Of a DNA stretch of 64,000 nucleotides, positions 55,753-64,000 are shown piece after piece (the stretch's first letter is position 1; each line of letters begins with the position of its first letter). A model generated the notes under the pieces. The model was not told the DNA's origin and made no database searches. It was given only the letters and a program-made list of their open reading frames with translations. The translations under genes and the position numbers were made by a program. Source of the stretch: Shewanella sp. KT0246. GTDB taxonomy: Bacteria > Pseudomonadota > Gammaproteobacteria > Enterobacterales > Shewanellaceae. The stretch spans positions 1-64,000 of the forward strand of contig NZ_BPEV01000012.1 of the NCBI RefSeq assembly GCF_019654955.1. The letters are read 5' to 3'.

Positions 55753-56400
55753 ATGAATAAAAAATTAGCCCTTAGTCTTGTTGCCGCCAGCATTTTATCT
55801 GCTGGAGTTTCTACTTCTGCATTCGCTCACCAAGCTGGTGATTTCATCGTTCGAGTGGGTGCTGCAGCCGTTGTGCCAAATGAATCAAGTCCAGTCATTG
55901 CTGGTATTTCTGAATTTAGTGTTGATGATAATACTCAAGTGGGTCTTAACTTCACCTATATGCTTACAGATAATTGGGCCGTTGAGTTATTAGCTGCGAC
56001 TCCATTTAGTCATGATATTTCACTAGAGGGTGTGGGGAAAATTGCTGAAACTAAGCACTTACCGCCGACTTTAGTGGCTCAGTACTACTTTGGTGATGCA
56101 AACTCGAAATTACGTCCTTATGTTGGTGTTGGTGTGAACTTTACTAATTTCTATGATAACGAAATTACTAATGAAACCTCACTTGAATTAAACAATTTAA
56201 GTCTTAGTAACTCATGGGGTTTAGCTGCTCAAGTGGGTATAGATTATCAAGTGAATCAAAACTGGCTAGTCAATGCTTCAGTTTGGTATGCTGACATTTC
56301 AACAGATGTGAACTTCAATGCGGGTGAGACTGCATACCCTGAAACGACTGTTGATATTAACCCTTGGGTTTACATGGTCAGTGTTGGTTACGCTTTTTAG
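55753..56400 (+). CDS. ompW: Outer-membrane protein OmpW
   Basis: A 215-residue eight-stranded outer-membrane barrel with signal peptide ending STSAFA and then HQAGDFIVRVGAAAV, the OmpW start; TWNWAVELLAATPFSHDI-like and GLAAQVGIDYQVNQNW strands follow and the chain ends in Phe. OmpW is thought to let small hydrophobic compounds cross the outer membrane. The ATG follows a tggagtcgtca site. FNR-type boxes upstream agree with the known oxygen control of ompW in enterobacteria. Confidence 0.92.
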   Translation: MNKKLALSLVAASILSAGVSTSAFAHQAGDFIVRVGAAAVVPNESSPVIAGISEFSVDDNTQVGLNFTYMLTDNWAVELLAATPFSHDISLEGVGKIAETKHLPPTLVAQYYFGDANSKLRPYVGVGVNFTNFYDNEITNETSLELNNLSLSNSWGLAAQVGIDYQVNQNWLVNASVWYADISTDVNFNAGETAYPETTVDINPWVYMVSVGYAF

Positions 56401-56451
56401 AGTTAGAACTATTTTGAAGATATCTTAATGAATTAATCTTCCCCCCAAAAT

Positions 56452-56480
56452 AAACAGGAGCCTAGAGCTCCTGTTTTTAT
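56452..56480 (+). terminator. Terminator after ompW
   Basis: A perfect 10-bp stem (aaacaggagc with gctcctgttt) and ctaga loop followed by tttat. On the other strand it also ends the convergent SDR gene, though with a weaker T-run. Confidence 0.85.
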
Positions 56481-56498
56481 TTGATATTACTCAATATT

Positions 56499-57239
56499 TT
56501 ACTTTTTCTTTTTAGCTTTCCAGTGACGGGTATTATAAATAAACTCTGGTAAGCCCATTGTTAACCAAGCCACTAAACGCCAACGCTTAGTCACATATAC
56601 TCTCCGCTTACCTTTCTGCATCGCTTTGATGATTTGTGTCGCGACTTTAGGCAATGGCGGCAGCCACAATTTACTCTGCTGCATTGCTGCTTTATCTAAT
56701 AAGCCTAATTGAATATCAGTGATGGTAATAGGTAACTTCAAGCGCTGTGCGTGCATACTCAAACCTTCAAGATAGTTTTGTGCATAAGCCTTTGAAGCAT
56801 GATAAGCCACACTTGGTCCGCCACGTAAACCTGCGATTGAGTTTATAGCAGCAATTTGGCCGTAGCCTTGTTCACGCATCAAACGGAATGTCGTATTACA
56901 AATGGCGGTAAAGCCGCTGACATTCACATCAATAATATCTTGCTCTAATTGCCAAGGCAGTGATTCGTGATATCCATTTAATCCAGTATTGACCAATACC
57001 AGATGGGCACCATCCATGCTTAACCAGACTTTCTCTAATTGGCTAATAATTGCAGCTGGATTTTCAATATCCAATGGTAAAACGTCAACTTTAGTAGGAA
57101 GTTGCTGGGCAAACTCCTTCATGTCATCAGGATTTTGAACAAATAGCACTAATGAAACGTTTTGCTGCGCTAATTGGCTTGCGATTTCTTTACTAAGGTG
57201 TGAGCTAGCGCCCACTATTATTGCGTTTGCTTGTGTCAT
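56499..57239 (-). CDS. Short-chain dehydrogenase/reductase
   Basis: About 246 residues, an SDR-family oxidoreductase. The nucleotide motif is GASSHLSKEIA (changed from GxxxGxG), with VLVNTGLNG, INSIAG (catalytic Ser) and YHASKA (catalytic Tyr and Lys). The C-terminus is basic (KAKKKK) after a membrane-leaning segment. The substrate is unknown. I chose the ATG at 57239, where homology begins; an in-frame TTG at 57296 would add 19 residues. It is divergent from the lipoprotein gene and shares its intergenic MetJ-like sites. Confidence 0.75.
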   Translation of the reverse strand: MTQANAIIVGASSHLSKEIASQLAQQNVSLVLFVQNPDDMKEFAQQLPTKVDVLPLDIENPAAIISQLEKVWLSMDGAHLVLVNTGLNGYHESLPWQLEQDIIDVNVSGFTAICNTTFRLMREQGYGQIAAINSIAGLRGGPSVAYHASKAYAQNYLEGLSMHAQRLKLPITITDIQLGLLDKAAMQQSKLWLPPLPKVATQIIKAMQKGKRRVYVTKRWRLVAWLTMGLPEFIYNTRHWKAKKKK

Positions 57240-57317
57240 ACGCTTTATGGCTTCGAAATGATGGCCTATCATAAAAACAACTGCTTTCGATAACAAGTAA
57301 GAATATTATTCAAGATG

Positions 57318-57341
57318 AGACGTATAGACTTCTAGAAGTCT
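57318..57341 (+). promoter_or_regulatory. Three tandem MetJ-like boxes
   Basis: Three contiguous 8-mers in exact phase: AGACGTAT (57318-57325), AGACTTCT (57326-57333) and AGAAGTCT (57334-57341). They match the met box AGACGTCT at 6, 7 and 7 of 8 positions; the last two form a perfect 16-bp palindrome. They lie just before the YbaY-like gene, with metA next. Confidence 0.65.
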
Positions 57342-57365
57342 TAATGTATGATAAGGAGATTGGTT

Positions 57366-57791
57366 ATGGGGAAAACGATGAAACACACACTCGCTAAATT
57401 AGTAATGCCTGTTGCGTTATCTTTTGCGTTAGTTGTAGGACTGGTTGGTTGTGCTTCACATAATGATCTGGTGACGATTTCAGGCGATGTGATGTATCGA
57501 GAACGCATTGCATTACCAGCAGATGCGGTCATTAAAGTGCAGTTAAATGACGTCTCATTGCAAGATACAAAAGCGATTGTGATGGCAGAAATGATCACTG
57601 ATAACGTGACAACACCGCATCAGTTTGAGTTTCAACTTGCCAGAGATCAGTTTCAACAAGGCCATACTTATGCAATTGGTGCACGCATCGAAGTTGATGG
57701 CAAATTGTGGTTTATCAATACCCAGTCTTACGTTGTAGACATTAATGGAACTGAACCCGTTAATGTACTCGTGAATAAAGTCGGTGGGTAA
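57366..57791 (+). CDS. YbaY-family lipoprotein
   Basis: A 141-residue lipoprotein (lipobox LVGC). The mature part, beginning ASHNDLVTISGDVMYRERIALP, and the strand VIKVQLNDVSLQD followed by HQFEFQLARDQ are typical of the YbaY domain. Function unknown. I chose ATG 57366, which has an aaggag site 8 bases upstream. It lies between MetJ-like boxes and metA, 93 bases before it. Confidence 0.8.
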   Translation: MGKTMKHTLAKLVMPVALSFALVVGLVGCASHNDLVTISGDVMYRERIALPADAVIKVQLNDVSLQDTKAIVMAEMITDNVTTPHQFEFQLARDQFQQGHTYAIGARIEVDGKLWFINTQSYVVDINGTEPVNVLVNKVGG

Positions 57792-57801
57792 TCATTACAG
57801 T

Positions 57802-57836
57802 GCATTGAGTTAATATCTTGATAATTAACTCAATGC
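57802..57836 (+). other. Hairpin between the YbaY-like gene and metA
   Basis: A perfect 13-bp stem (gcattgagttaat with attaactcaatgc) and 9-nt loop, without a following T-run. It is unlikely to be a simple terminator; it may stabilise mRNA or modulate read-through into metA. Confidence 0.5.
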
Positions 57837-57884
57837 AATAATGGTTTATTGCACCGAATGTTTTTGTATTAAAAGGTGCCTTTA

Positions 57885-58829
57885 ATGCCGGTTAGAATTC
57901 CAGACAATTTACCTGCTGCAGAAATTTTAGAATCAGAAAATATCTTCGTGATGTCCGAAACTCGGGCTGCAAACCAAGATATTCGACCTATGCGGGTACT
58001 TATTCTAAATCTTATGCCAAATAAGATTGAAACCGAAACTCAACTCTTACGTTTATTAGGTAACACACCTTTGCAAGTGGACGTCGACTTATTGCGTATT
58101 CACGACAAAGCATCAAAGCATACTTCTATTGACCATATGAACACCTTTTATCGTGATTTTGAGGCGGTAAAAAGTAAAAACTACGATGGCTTAATAATCA
58201 CTGGCGCGCCCCTTGGCCAATTGGATTTTGAAGATGTGGTGTATTGGGAGCACATAAAAGAGATTATTGATTGGTCGCAGCAACATGTAACTTCAGTATT
58301 ATTTTTGTGCTGGGCCGCTCATGCTGGTCTGTTTCACTTATATGATTTGCATCGTAAATTATTAGATGAGAAACGCTCAGGGGTATTTTGTCACCGTCGT
58401 TCAACGAAACCGCATCCTTTGTTACGCGGATTTGATGATGAGTTTTTTGCACCGCACTCCCGTTTTGCTGAGATGAATGTGGAAGACATTAAACAACATC
58501 CAGATCTTGAAGTATTGGCAGAGTCTGAACAAGCTGGCGCCTATATTGTGCTGAGCCGCAATAGCCGTAACTTGTTTGTAATGGGTCACCCTGAGTATCA
58601 AAAGTCGACTTTACAAGATGAATACGAGCGAGATCTTGCACAAGGACTTAATCCATCAGTGCCGAGTCATTACTTTAGAAATGACGACCCAAACGAAGAA
58701 GCAATTGCAAGGTGGCACAGTCATGGCAGTTTACTTGTCAGTAATTGGCTAAACTATTACGTTTATCAGCTTACGCCATATGATCTTTCTGATATGAGCG
58801 GCATCACACCGTGGGAATCTGAAAATTAA
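57885..58829 (+). CDS. metA: Homoserine O-acyltransferase (succinyl-type) MetA
   Basis: A 314-residue enzyme, the first committed step of methionine synthesis from homoserine. Catalytic C142 ([10 protein letters not shown]), H235 and E237 (VMGHPEYQK) fall at the same numbers as in E. coli MetA. I chose the ATG at 57885 ([10 protein letters not shown] matches the known start); a GTG at 57876 is in frame. MetJ-like boxes before the preceding lipoprotein gene suggest both are repressed by methionine/SAM. Succinyl versus acetyl specificity is not certain from sequence. Confidence 0.93.
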   Translation: MPVRIPDNLPAAEILESENIFVMSETRAANQDIRPMRVLILNLMPNKIETETQLLRLLGNTPLQVDVDLLRIHDKASKHTSIDHMNTFYRDFEAVKSKNYDGLIITGAPLGQLDFEDVVYWEHIKEIIDWSQQHVTSVLFLCWAAHAGLFHLYDLHRKLLDEKRSGVFCHRRSTKPHPLLRGFDDEFFAPHSRFAEMNVEDIKQHPDLEVLAESEQAGAYIVLSRNSRNLFVMGHPEYQKSTLQDEYERDLAQGLNPSVPSHYFRNDDPNEEAIARWHSHGSLLVSNWLNYYVYQLTPYDLSDMSGITPWESEN

Positions 58830-58875
58830 CTCTGTTACCTTTTTCTGAATAAACTCCGTTAAAACACTTGTTTGA

Positions 58876-58907
58876 GAGTCATTTAGTCTTACTAGATGGC
58901 TCTTTTT
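58876..58907 (+). terminator. Terminator after metA
   Basis: An 11-bp stem with two G-U pairs (gagtcatttag with ctagatggctc) and tctta loop followed by five T residues. Confidence 0.75.
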
Positions 58908-59102
58908 GTATATATGCTAAATATAAAAATACCCATAAGAATTAGAGATTGATGCTGGCTTCATACTTGGGGATGAAATGTTTTACCGACTATGTCGTCA
59001 TAGAGTTTCTTCGGTTAGGATTTTTGAATACTTAGTTAACGTAGCCGAGTCTTTCTGAGTAGAAATTTCAAACGGAACTGATTTTTATACGAGGGTATTC
59101 AA

Positions 59103-61430
59103 TTGAATAACAACAAATTAATCCCACTAGCGTTCGCTATTGCTGGGCTCTCAGGAAGTTTGCAGGCTGCAGAGCATGCTCCAATACCACAAACCGGTGC
59201 TTTTGATATGGTGATTGCTGATGAGCAAAAACTAATTCAAATGCTTAAAAATTCTGGAAAAATATCGCAAACAGCCTCTTTAAAAGAAGCTGAGTCGGCG
59301 CTAAAAGTGTATTTGAAAAAGCGTCAAGCTGAAGCAATCGTGAATGCAGCAGCTCAAGATGCAGCAATCACCAATCATTATTCAATGACTCAGGAAATTA
59401 AAAGTAAAACTAAAATGGACCGCCGCCACGAAGCATCGAAAGGCAGCTTAACAGGGCGCTCTATTCGTAATAGTCCCGGTAATGTACAAGAAGAGTTATA
59501 TGATGGTCCAACTCGTGAAGCACGAGTTCTCGCTATTCTAATGGAGTTTCCAGATTTTGTTCATAACTCAATCTTGCCAGAAGAGTCAGGCATGTATTAC
59601 GAGGATTATAATCAAGATCATTACCGTCAAATCCTCTTTGGAGATGATGGTTGGGTAGCACCAAATGGTCATCATGCCAATTCGTTTCGACAATTCTATG
59701 AAAAGCAATCTGGTGATAGCTACACTGTCACTGGCGATGTTGCTGGTTGGTATATGGCAACAATGCCAGCGGCATTTTACGGTAATAATGTCGATGGTGA
59801 TGCCCGTAGTTTAATTCGTGAGGCGCTAACAGCGGCATCATTAGATCCAACATTAGATTTGAGTCAATTTGATATTGAAGATCGCTACGATCTTGATGGA
59901 GATGGTAACTATTGGGAGCCTGATGGATTAGTGGATCACGTGATGGTGTTCCATTCTACCGTGGGTGAAGAGGCTGGGGGAGGCCAAGTCGGTGAAGATG
60001 CTATTTGGTCACATCGCTGGAACCTCGGTGGTGTATACGGTATTCCTGGTTCGGCAACTGATGTTCCTTATTGGGGAGGTGTGATGGGGGCTTTTGATTA
60101 TACAATTGCTCCTATTGATAGTGCTGTGGGTGTAATCAGCCATGAGTATGGCCATGATTTAGGGTTACCCGATGAATATGATACGCAATACACAGGTGAA
60201 GGCGAGCCAGTATCCATGTGGTCAGTCATGTCTTCTGGTAGTTGGGCAGGTGAATTAGGCGGTACTGAGCCTGTAGGCTTTAGTCCATTTGCTAAAGAGC
60301 ATCTTCAAGCCACTCTTGGTGGTAACTGGCAACATGGTGCGATTGTTAACTTTGATGATATTCCTCGTCGTGGAGTTGTGGGTTTACTGGACCAAGCATC
60401 CAGTAAAGGAACGAATCATGATGTAATTAAAATTACCCTTCCTAACAAGGTGCAAGTGGTTACTGAGCCGACAAGTGGTGAGTATGCTTATTTCAGTGGT
60501 TCTGGAGATAACTTACAAAACTTGATGGGAATGGCTGTCGATTTAACAGCTGCTACAACTTCCTCAATTCAGTTCCAAACGTGGTATGACATTGAAACTG
60601 ATTGGGATTACGCTTACGTAATGGCGGTAGGTGATTTTGGTCAAGTGATGCTAGAGGGTAATATTACCTCTACAACTAACCCAAATGATACCAATCTAGG
60701 TAATGGAATCACGGGGGCATCTTCAGGTTGGATTAATGCTGAATTTGATTTAACGTCTCTTGCTGGTAATGCGTTTAATTTATACGTCATGTATCAAACT
60801 GATGCTGCCGTTTCTAACCCTGGAATGTACGTTGACGATATTAGTCTAGTCGTTGATGAAGTAGAGACCTTTGCTGCGAATGCTGATTCATCGCCAGAAA
60901 TGATGATGTTAGATGGCTTTGAAATATCTTCTGGCTCTTCTGAAACTGAGCATTATTATCTGGTCGAGTGGCGTACTCATCATGATGTTGATAGCGGCTT
61001 AGAGCATATAAATGTAGCTGGCCAACCGATGACCTATGAGAAAGGTATGTTGATTTGGTATGTCGATAATCAATTTTCTGACAACTGGGTTGGTGTGCAC
61101 CCTGGCGATGGTTTCTTAGGTGTGGTTGATGCTGATCAAAATACCTTGTCTTGGAGTAATGGCAATGTTGCGACGACTCGTTATCAAATTCACGATGCAA
61201 CCTTCAGAATAGATAGACCTGAAAAAATGTTTATCGATTTGTCGGAGCAATATGGCATCACTATGTATGATAACCGCACTCGTGCGCAACGTACATTTAG
61301 AGATTCGCGTGATTACACTGGCGGTGATTTACTTGACGCTGGACGAAATATTCCAGAATACGGACTAACGATTCGATTAATCAATCAAAGTGAAGACAGA
61401 AGTGTAGGTGCTGTGATGATTACCAAATAA
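59103..61430 (+). CDS. Secreted M6-family metalloprotease (immune inhibitor A-like)
   Basis: A 775-residue secreted zinc protease. Signal peptide ends LSGSLQA. A propeptide of about 100 residues leads to the M6 domain; the zinc motif is H347-E348-x-x-H351 (VISHEYGHDLGLPDE) and a Met-turn SVMSSGSW follows about 30 residues later. The later part has beta-sandwich segments like those of immune inhibitor A (FQTWYDIETDWDYAYV). It digests extracellular protein. The start is a TTG with gaggg 8 bases upstream. Confidence 0.9.
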   Translation: MNNNKLIPLAFAIAGLSGSLQAAEHAPIPQTGAFDMVIADEQKLIQMLKNSGKISQTASLKEAESALKVYLKKRQAEAIVNAAAQDAAITNHYSMTQEIKSKTKMDRRHEASKGSLTGRSIRNSPGNVQEELYDGPTREARVLAILMEFPDFVHNSILPEESGMYYEDYNQDHYRQILFGDDGWVAPNGHHANSFRQFYEKQSGDSYTVTGDVAGWYMATMPAAFYGNNVDGDARSLIREALTAASLDPTLDLSQFDIEDRYDLDGDGNYWEPDGLVDHVMVFHSTVGEEAGGGQVGEDAIWSHRWNLGGVYGIPGSATDVPYWGGVMGAFDYTIAPIDSAVGVISHEYGHDLGLPDEYDTQYTGEGEPVSMWSVMSSGSWAGELGGTEPVGFSPFAKEHLQATLGGNWQHGAIVNFDDIPRRGVVGLLDQASSKGTNHDVIKITLPNKVQVVTEPTSGEYAYFSGSGDNLQNLMGMAVDLTAATTSSIQFQTWYDIETDWDYAYVMAVGDFGQVMLEGNITSTTNPNDTNLGNGITGASSGWINAEFDLTSLAGNAFNLYVMYQTDAAVSNPGMYVDDISLVVDEVETFAANADSSPEMMMLDGFEISSGSSETEHYYLVEWRTHHDVDSGLEHINVAGQPMTYEKGMLIWYVDNQFSDNWVGVHPGDGFLGVVDADQNTLSWSNGNVATTRYQIHDATFRIDRPEKMFIDLSEQYGITMYDNRTRAQRTFRDSRDYTGGDLLDAGRNIPEYGLTIRLINQSEDRSVGAVMITK

Positions 61431-61463
61431 AGTGTTTTGAAGCGAAAGCAGATTAAACCTTAC

Positions 61464-61494
61464 AAAAAGCGCTGATATCAGCGCTTTTTTATTT
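61464..61494 (+). terminator. Terminator after the M6 protease gene
   Basis: A perfect 26-bp palindrome (left arm aaaaagcgctgat) followed by more T residues. Confidence 0.85.
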
Positions 61495-61710
61495 TATTTT
61501 TTAAGCCTAATTACGGAGTAATCTATTGCAATTATTGTTTCTATAGCTAAGTTGAATGAGAAAAACTTAAACCTTAGAATTTTTGACTAATAATTGACTT
61601 TTAATCGCTTAAATACCTATGACTTAGTTTCTGATTTTTCACTGCTTTTCAGACAAAGTCACTATTGTTGTTATAATGTTAAAGTCGACATGGCTCAATA
61701 GGGACTTTCA

Positions 61711-63708
61711 GTGATTTTATACTCCTTCATGCATCACACACATACCAGACTTTGTCGATACGCTTCTGTCATTTCGCTATTGAGCGCAATGGCATTGAGC
61801 AGTTCAGTACTCGCAGGCGATTTTCTAACTACTGAAGCGGGGACTGCAAATGCCTCAAAAACAATCACGGAAGCTGCTGTTGAAGGCAGTAATGAAGTAA
61901 GAATTGAAGAATATCTCGAAAAGAATATTGAACAACTAAAACTCAAATTATCTACGATTGAAGCGACTGATGCCCGTTTAGCTTTTTTATTGGATCAAAA
62001 AGAGAAACTAGCTGATTGGAGCATACAACAACGAGCGCAGTTTTATCATTTGTTAGCGATTGAACAAGAGGCGAATGCGCAACTGGATAACGCTTATGCC
62101 AGCTACAATGATGCGATTGCGATACTTGAAACAGAGCCTGTGTCTGACATGCTGGTGACAAGTTACATTGAGCGCTCCTATATCATCTATTTACAAACTA
62201 ACTCACAAGCCACTTATTGCCCTGACAGAGAACACGCATTAACCCTTGCTAGGCAATTAAGCTCCCCAGATATTCTCGTTAAAGCTCTGACTCAAAGTGC
62301 GTTTTGCTATGCAGATGTGGACCGATTCGAAGAAGGACTGAGTCGACTAGATGAAGCTTTGATATTAGCAAGAAAACATCAGTTTACGGCCAATAGACAA
62401 GCTATGATTTATAACTCCACTGGAGCTATTTATCGCTCTAATGGCTTACATAAATATGCCTTTGAGTATTTCCGTGAAGCTTATAATTTATGGCGTTCAG
62501 TTAACGATTATCAAGATATGTTTAACATGCTTCATAATATGGTGGGTGAATCGATAAAAGTATCGGATTGGGAAACGGCCGAAATTAATGTTGCTGCTTT
62601 ATTTACATTAGCTGAGCAACACCCAGACTTTAACGATTTCCTGTTTTTTGCTTATAGTAATGCAGGAAGAACTCAGTTCTTTCAACAAAACTTTGATCAA
62701 GCTATCGAACATTTAGAGGCGGCATTACTGATAAAAGACACCACCAAAGAAACATATTTCATCGATTTGATTTATGGCTATTTATCCCTAAGTTATATGC
62801 AACAAAATGATGCTGAAAAAGCTTTTGAAATGGCATCTTTATTTATCAACTCTAATAGTTATCAGTCGAGTCCCATTTTTTTAAAATCTTCAGTATTGGC
62901 ATTGGAGAAGTTCGCTGTTCAGGATTATCAGCAAAGCTTTAATTTATTACTCAATAGCCTTGGTAATGAACGAAAAACCTACGCTTCAATGATGGATAAA
63001 GATGTTATTTACTCTTCTTTAGAGCACAGTGCCAAAGTTTCAGAATACGAAGTGCAAATTCTTGAAAATCAGTTATCAATAAACTTACTCAAACTTAAAT
63101 CAGAAACAGACAAGCAACAGATTTCAAAACTGAGCTTATTAGTCACAGCCCTTATTATTGCGGTACTTTTGGTGATAATGGCATTTTTAGTACAGTCGCG
63201 CCGTTTTTTTAAGCGTCGCTCGCAGACAGACTATATGACGGGGATTGCTAACCGTCGATATACCATGGAGAAGGGCGGAAAAATATTTGCAGCTGCGCAA
63301 AAACGCAATGAAACTTTGGCTGTCATTATTTTTGATATCGATAAATTTAAAGCCATTAATGATACATATGGCCATGGAATTGGTGATTTGGCGATTAAAG
63401 CCACGGCAAGTAAAGCTAGAAATTGGTTTAAGAAGCGTGATTTGCTTGGCCGAATTGGTGGTGAAGAGTTTTTATTGATTCTTCCAAATACTAATTTAGA
63501 CCAAGCTGTGGATATTGCTGAACGTCTGCGTTTGAGTATTGAGCAACACCAATTTCAATTTAACGATATAAAACTTCAGTTTACAATCAGCTTAGGGGTT
63601 AGCGTAAAGTTGGATGACACAGAAAGTCTGGCTCAATTAATCAAATGTGCAGATACAGCGTTATATAAAGCAAAAAACAACGGACGTAATCAGGTGTTTT
63701 CAGCTTAG
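61711..63708 (+). CDS. TPR-repeat membrane diguanylate cyclase (GGDEF)
   Basis: A 665-residue protein. A signal/anchor segment (~18-36) starts it; residues ~75-440 are TPR-like helical repeats in the periplasm; a membrane segment lies at ~472-494; a GGDEF domain ends it. The active site reads GGEEF (583-587), so it should make c-di-GMP; DIDKFKAINDTYGHGIGD is intact. The inhibitory site is KKRD (574-577) instead of RxxD, so product inhibition may be weak. The GTG start at 61711 has an aggga site; an ATG at 61729 has none. c-di-GMP could act on the polysaccharide locus at the other end of the window, but nothing links them directly. Confidence 0.9.
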   Translation: MILYSFMHHTHTRLCRYASVISLLSAMALSSSVLAGDFLTTEAGTANASKTITEAAVEGSNEVRIEEYLEKNIEQLKLKLSTIEATDARLAFLLDQKEKLADWSIQQRAQFYHLLAIEQEANAQLDNAYASYNDAIAILETEPVSDMLVTSYIERSYIIYLQTNSQATYCPDREHALTLARQLSSPDILVKALTQSAFCYADVDRFEEGLSRLDEALILARKHQFTANRQAMIYNSTGAIYRSNGLHKYAFEYFREAYNLWRSVNDYQDMFNMLHNMVGESIKVSDWETAEINVAALFTLAEQHPDFNDFLFFAYSNAGRTQFFQQNFDQAIEHLEAALLIKDTTKETYFIDLIYGYLSLSYMQQNDAEKAFEMASLFINSNSYQSSPIFLKSSVLALEKFAVQDYQQSFNLLLNSLGNERKTYASMMDKDVIYSSLEHSAKVSEYEVQILENQLSINLLKLKSETDKQQISKLSLLVTALIIAVLLVIMAFLVQSRRFFKRRSQTDYMTGIANRRYTMEKGGKIFAAAQKRNETLAVIIFDIDKFKAINDTYGHGIGDLAIKATASKARNWFKKRDLLGRIGGEEFLLILPNTNLDQAVDIAERLRLSIEQHQFQFNDIKLQFTISLGVSVKLDDTESLAQLIKCADTALYKAKNNGRNQVFSA

Positions 63709-64000
63709 AGTCATTTACTTAATTAAGCTGACTGTATAAACCTAAACCCGCAAGCGAGTTTGTTGTGACTTAAATACATATAACCAAGTGCAAATGGTTT
63801 AGGCTCAGCTGTTGTTTATGATGGCAGCTTATAGCTTGACTATTATAGCTTGACTACCTAAAGTTTAGCCCTTAGACATTGCAGCAATCAACCTCGAAAC
63901 CTTATCATAGCCCAACACCATGGTTTTCATATTCTAATACTCCACTTCCACACCTTAATACTTAATTCTTCCCCAGTATAGAGTTGTTCCATATCGGATG
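63709..64000. other. Right end of the window, no gene seen
   Basis: No ORF of use. A short direct repeat (tatagcttgacta) occurs at about 63831-63856. Confidence 0.4.

Noticed and set aside
57792-57884. A possible SAM riboswitch before metA
   Set aside because: Only one simple hairpin is present; no SAM-I or other riboswitch core can be formed in 93 bases, and MetJ-like boxes explain regulation better.
60841-61200. A 119-codon minus-strand ORF opposite the M6 protease
   Set aside because: Its His/Gln/Ser-rich composition is that of a complement of a real gene.
1-64000. CRISPR arrays, insertion sequences, tRNA or rRNA genes, phage genes
   Set aside because: No spaced identical repeats of the right size, transposase or integrase motifs, or RNA-gene sequences were seen on either strand.

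Overview
This window is a piece of a marine gammaproteobacterial chromosome, most probably Shewanella. The evidence is the moderately AT-rich sequence, the phhA-phhB-tyrR block followed by fah and maiA, the DUF2982 gene after an ElyC-like gene, a lone napF, and a family of TonB receptors and secreted glycosidases typical of Alteromonadales. That assignment is an inference from gene content. I see no rRNA, tRNA, CRISPR array, insertion sequence or phage.

Region 1 (27-14761): after an nfsB-like nitroreductase gene come a polysaccharide export and polymerisation operon (STAS protein, Wza-like, Wzz-like, Wzy-like) and its control genes: an RsbW-like kinase, a receiver-PP2C phosphatase, a large hybrid sensor kinase and a sigma-54 activator, then a Wzi-like outer-membrane protein. 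The parts list resembles the Vibrio fischeri syp system (SypA, SypC, SypE, SypF, SypG). Two sigma-54 promoters, each with three upstream copies of a TTTGC-N5-GCAAA-like site, can be read directly; they fit one activator controlling both the structural operon and the phosphatase gene. A 21-codon, very basic ORF with an ideal ribosome site lies between phosphatase and kinase.

Region 2 (14946-18187): a small unknown protein, a LysE exporter, a DTW-domain tRNA-modification candidate and two small membrane proteins.

Region 3 (18283-41717): a beta-glucan utilisation locus. It has two GH3 enzymes, one GH1, one GH16 laminarinase-type enzyme, a TonB receptor, two sugar permeases and a LacI-type repressor. 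Embedded between the receptor and one GH3 gene are two flavin-dependent tryptophan-halogenase homologues, a SapC protein, a cupin/JmjC-like protein and a DUF6445 protein with a 2-oxoglutarate-oxygenase-like motif; the role of that set is not known to me. Near-identical palindromic operators sit just downstream of the -10 elements of the TonB-receptor and permease/GH3/GH16 promoters, which ties the locus together.

Region 4 (42094-47917): cysQ, a fructokinase (mak-type), ElyC-like and DUF2982 envelope proteins, a bactofilin, napF and galE.

Region 5 (48229-53455): phenylalanine/tyrosine breakdown genes phhA, phhB, tyrR, fah and maiA, with TyrR boxes before phhA and fah and a CRP site before fah. 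The intermediate steps (4-hydroxyphenylpyruvate dioxygenase, homogentisate dioxygenase) are not in the window.

Region 6 (53637-63708): a nucleotidyltransferase-like protein, a probable outer-membrane barrel, ompW with two FNR/EtrA-type boxes, a short-chain dehydrogenase, a YbaY-like lipoprotein gene preceded by three tandem MetJ-like boxes and followed by metA, a secreted M6 metalloprotease and a membrane-bound TPR-GGDEF diguanylate cyclase.
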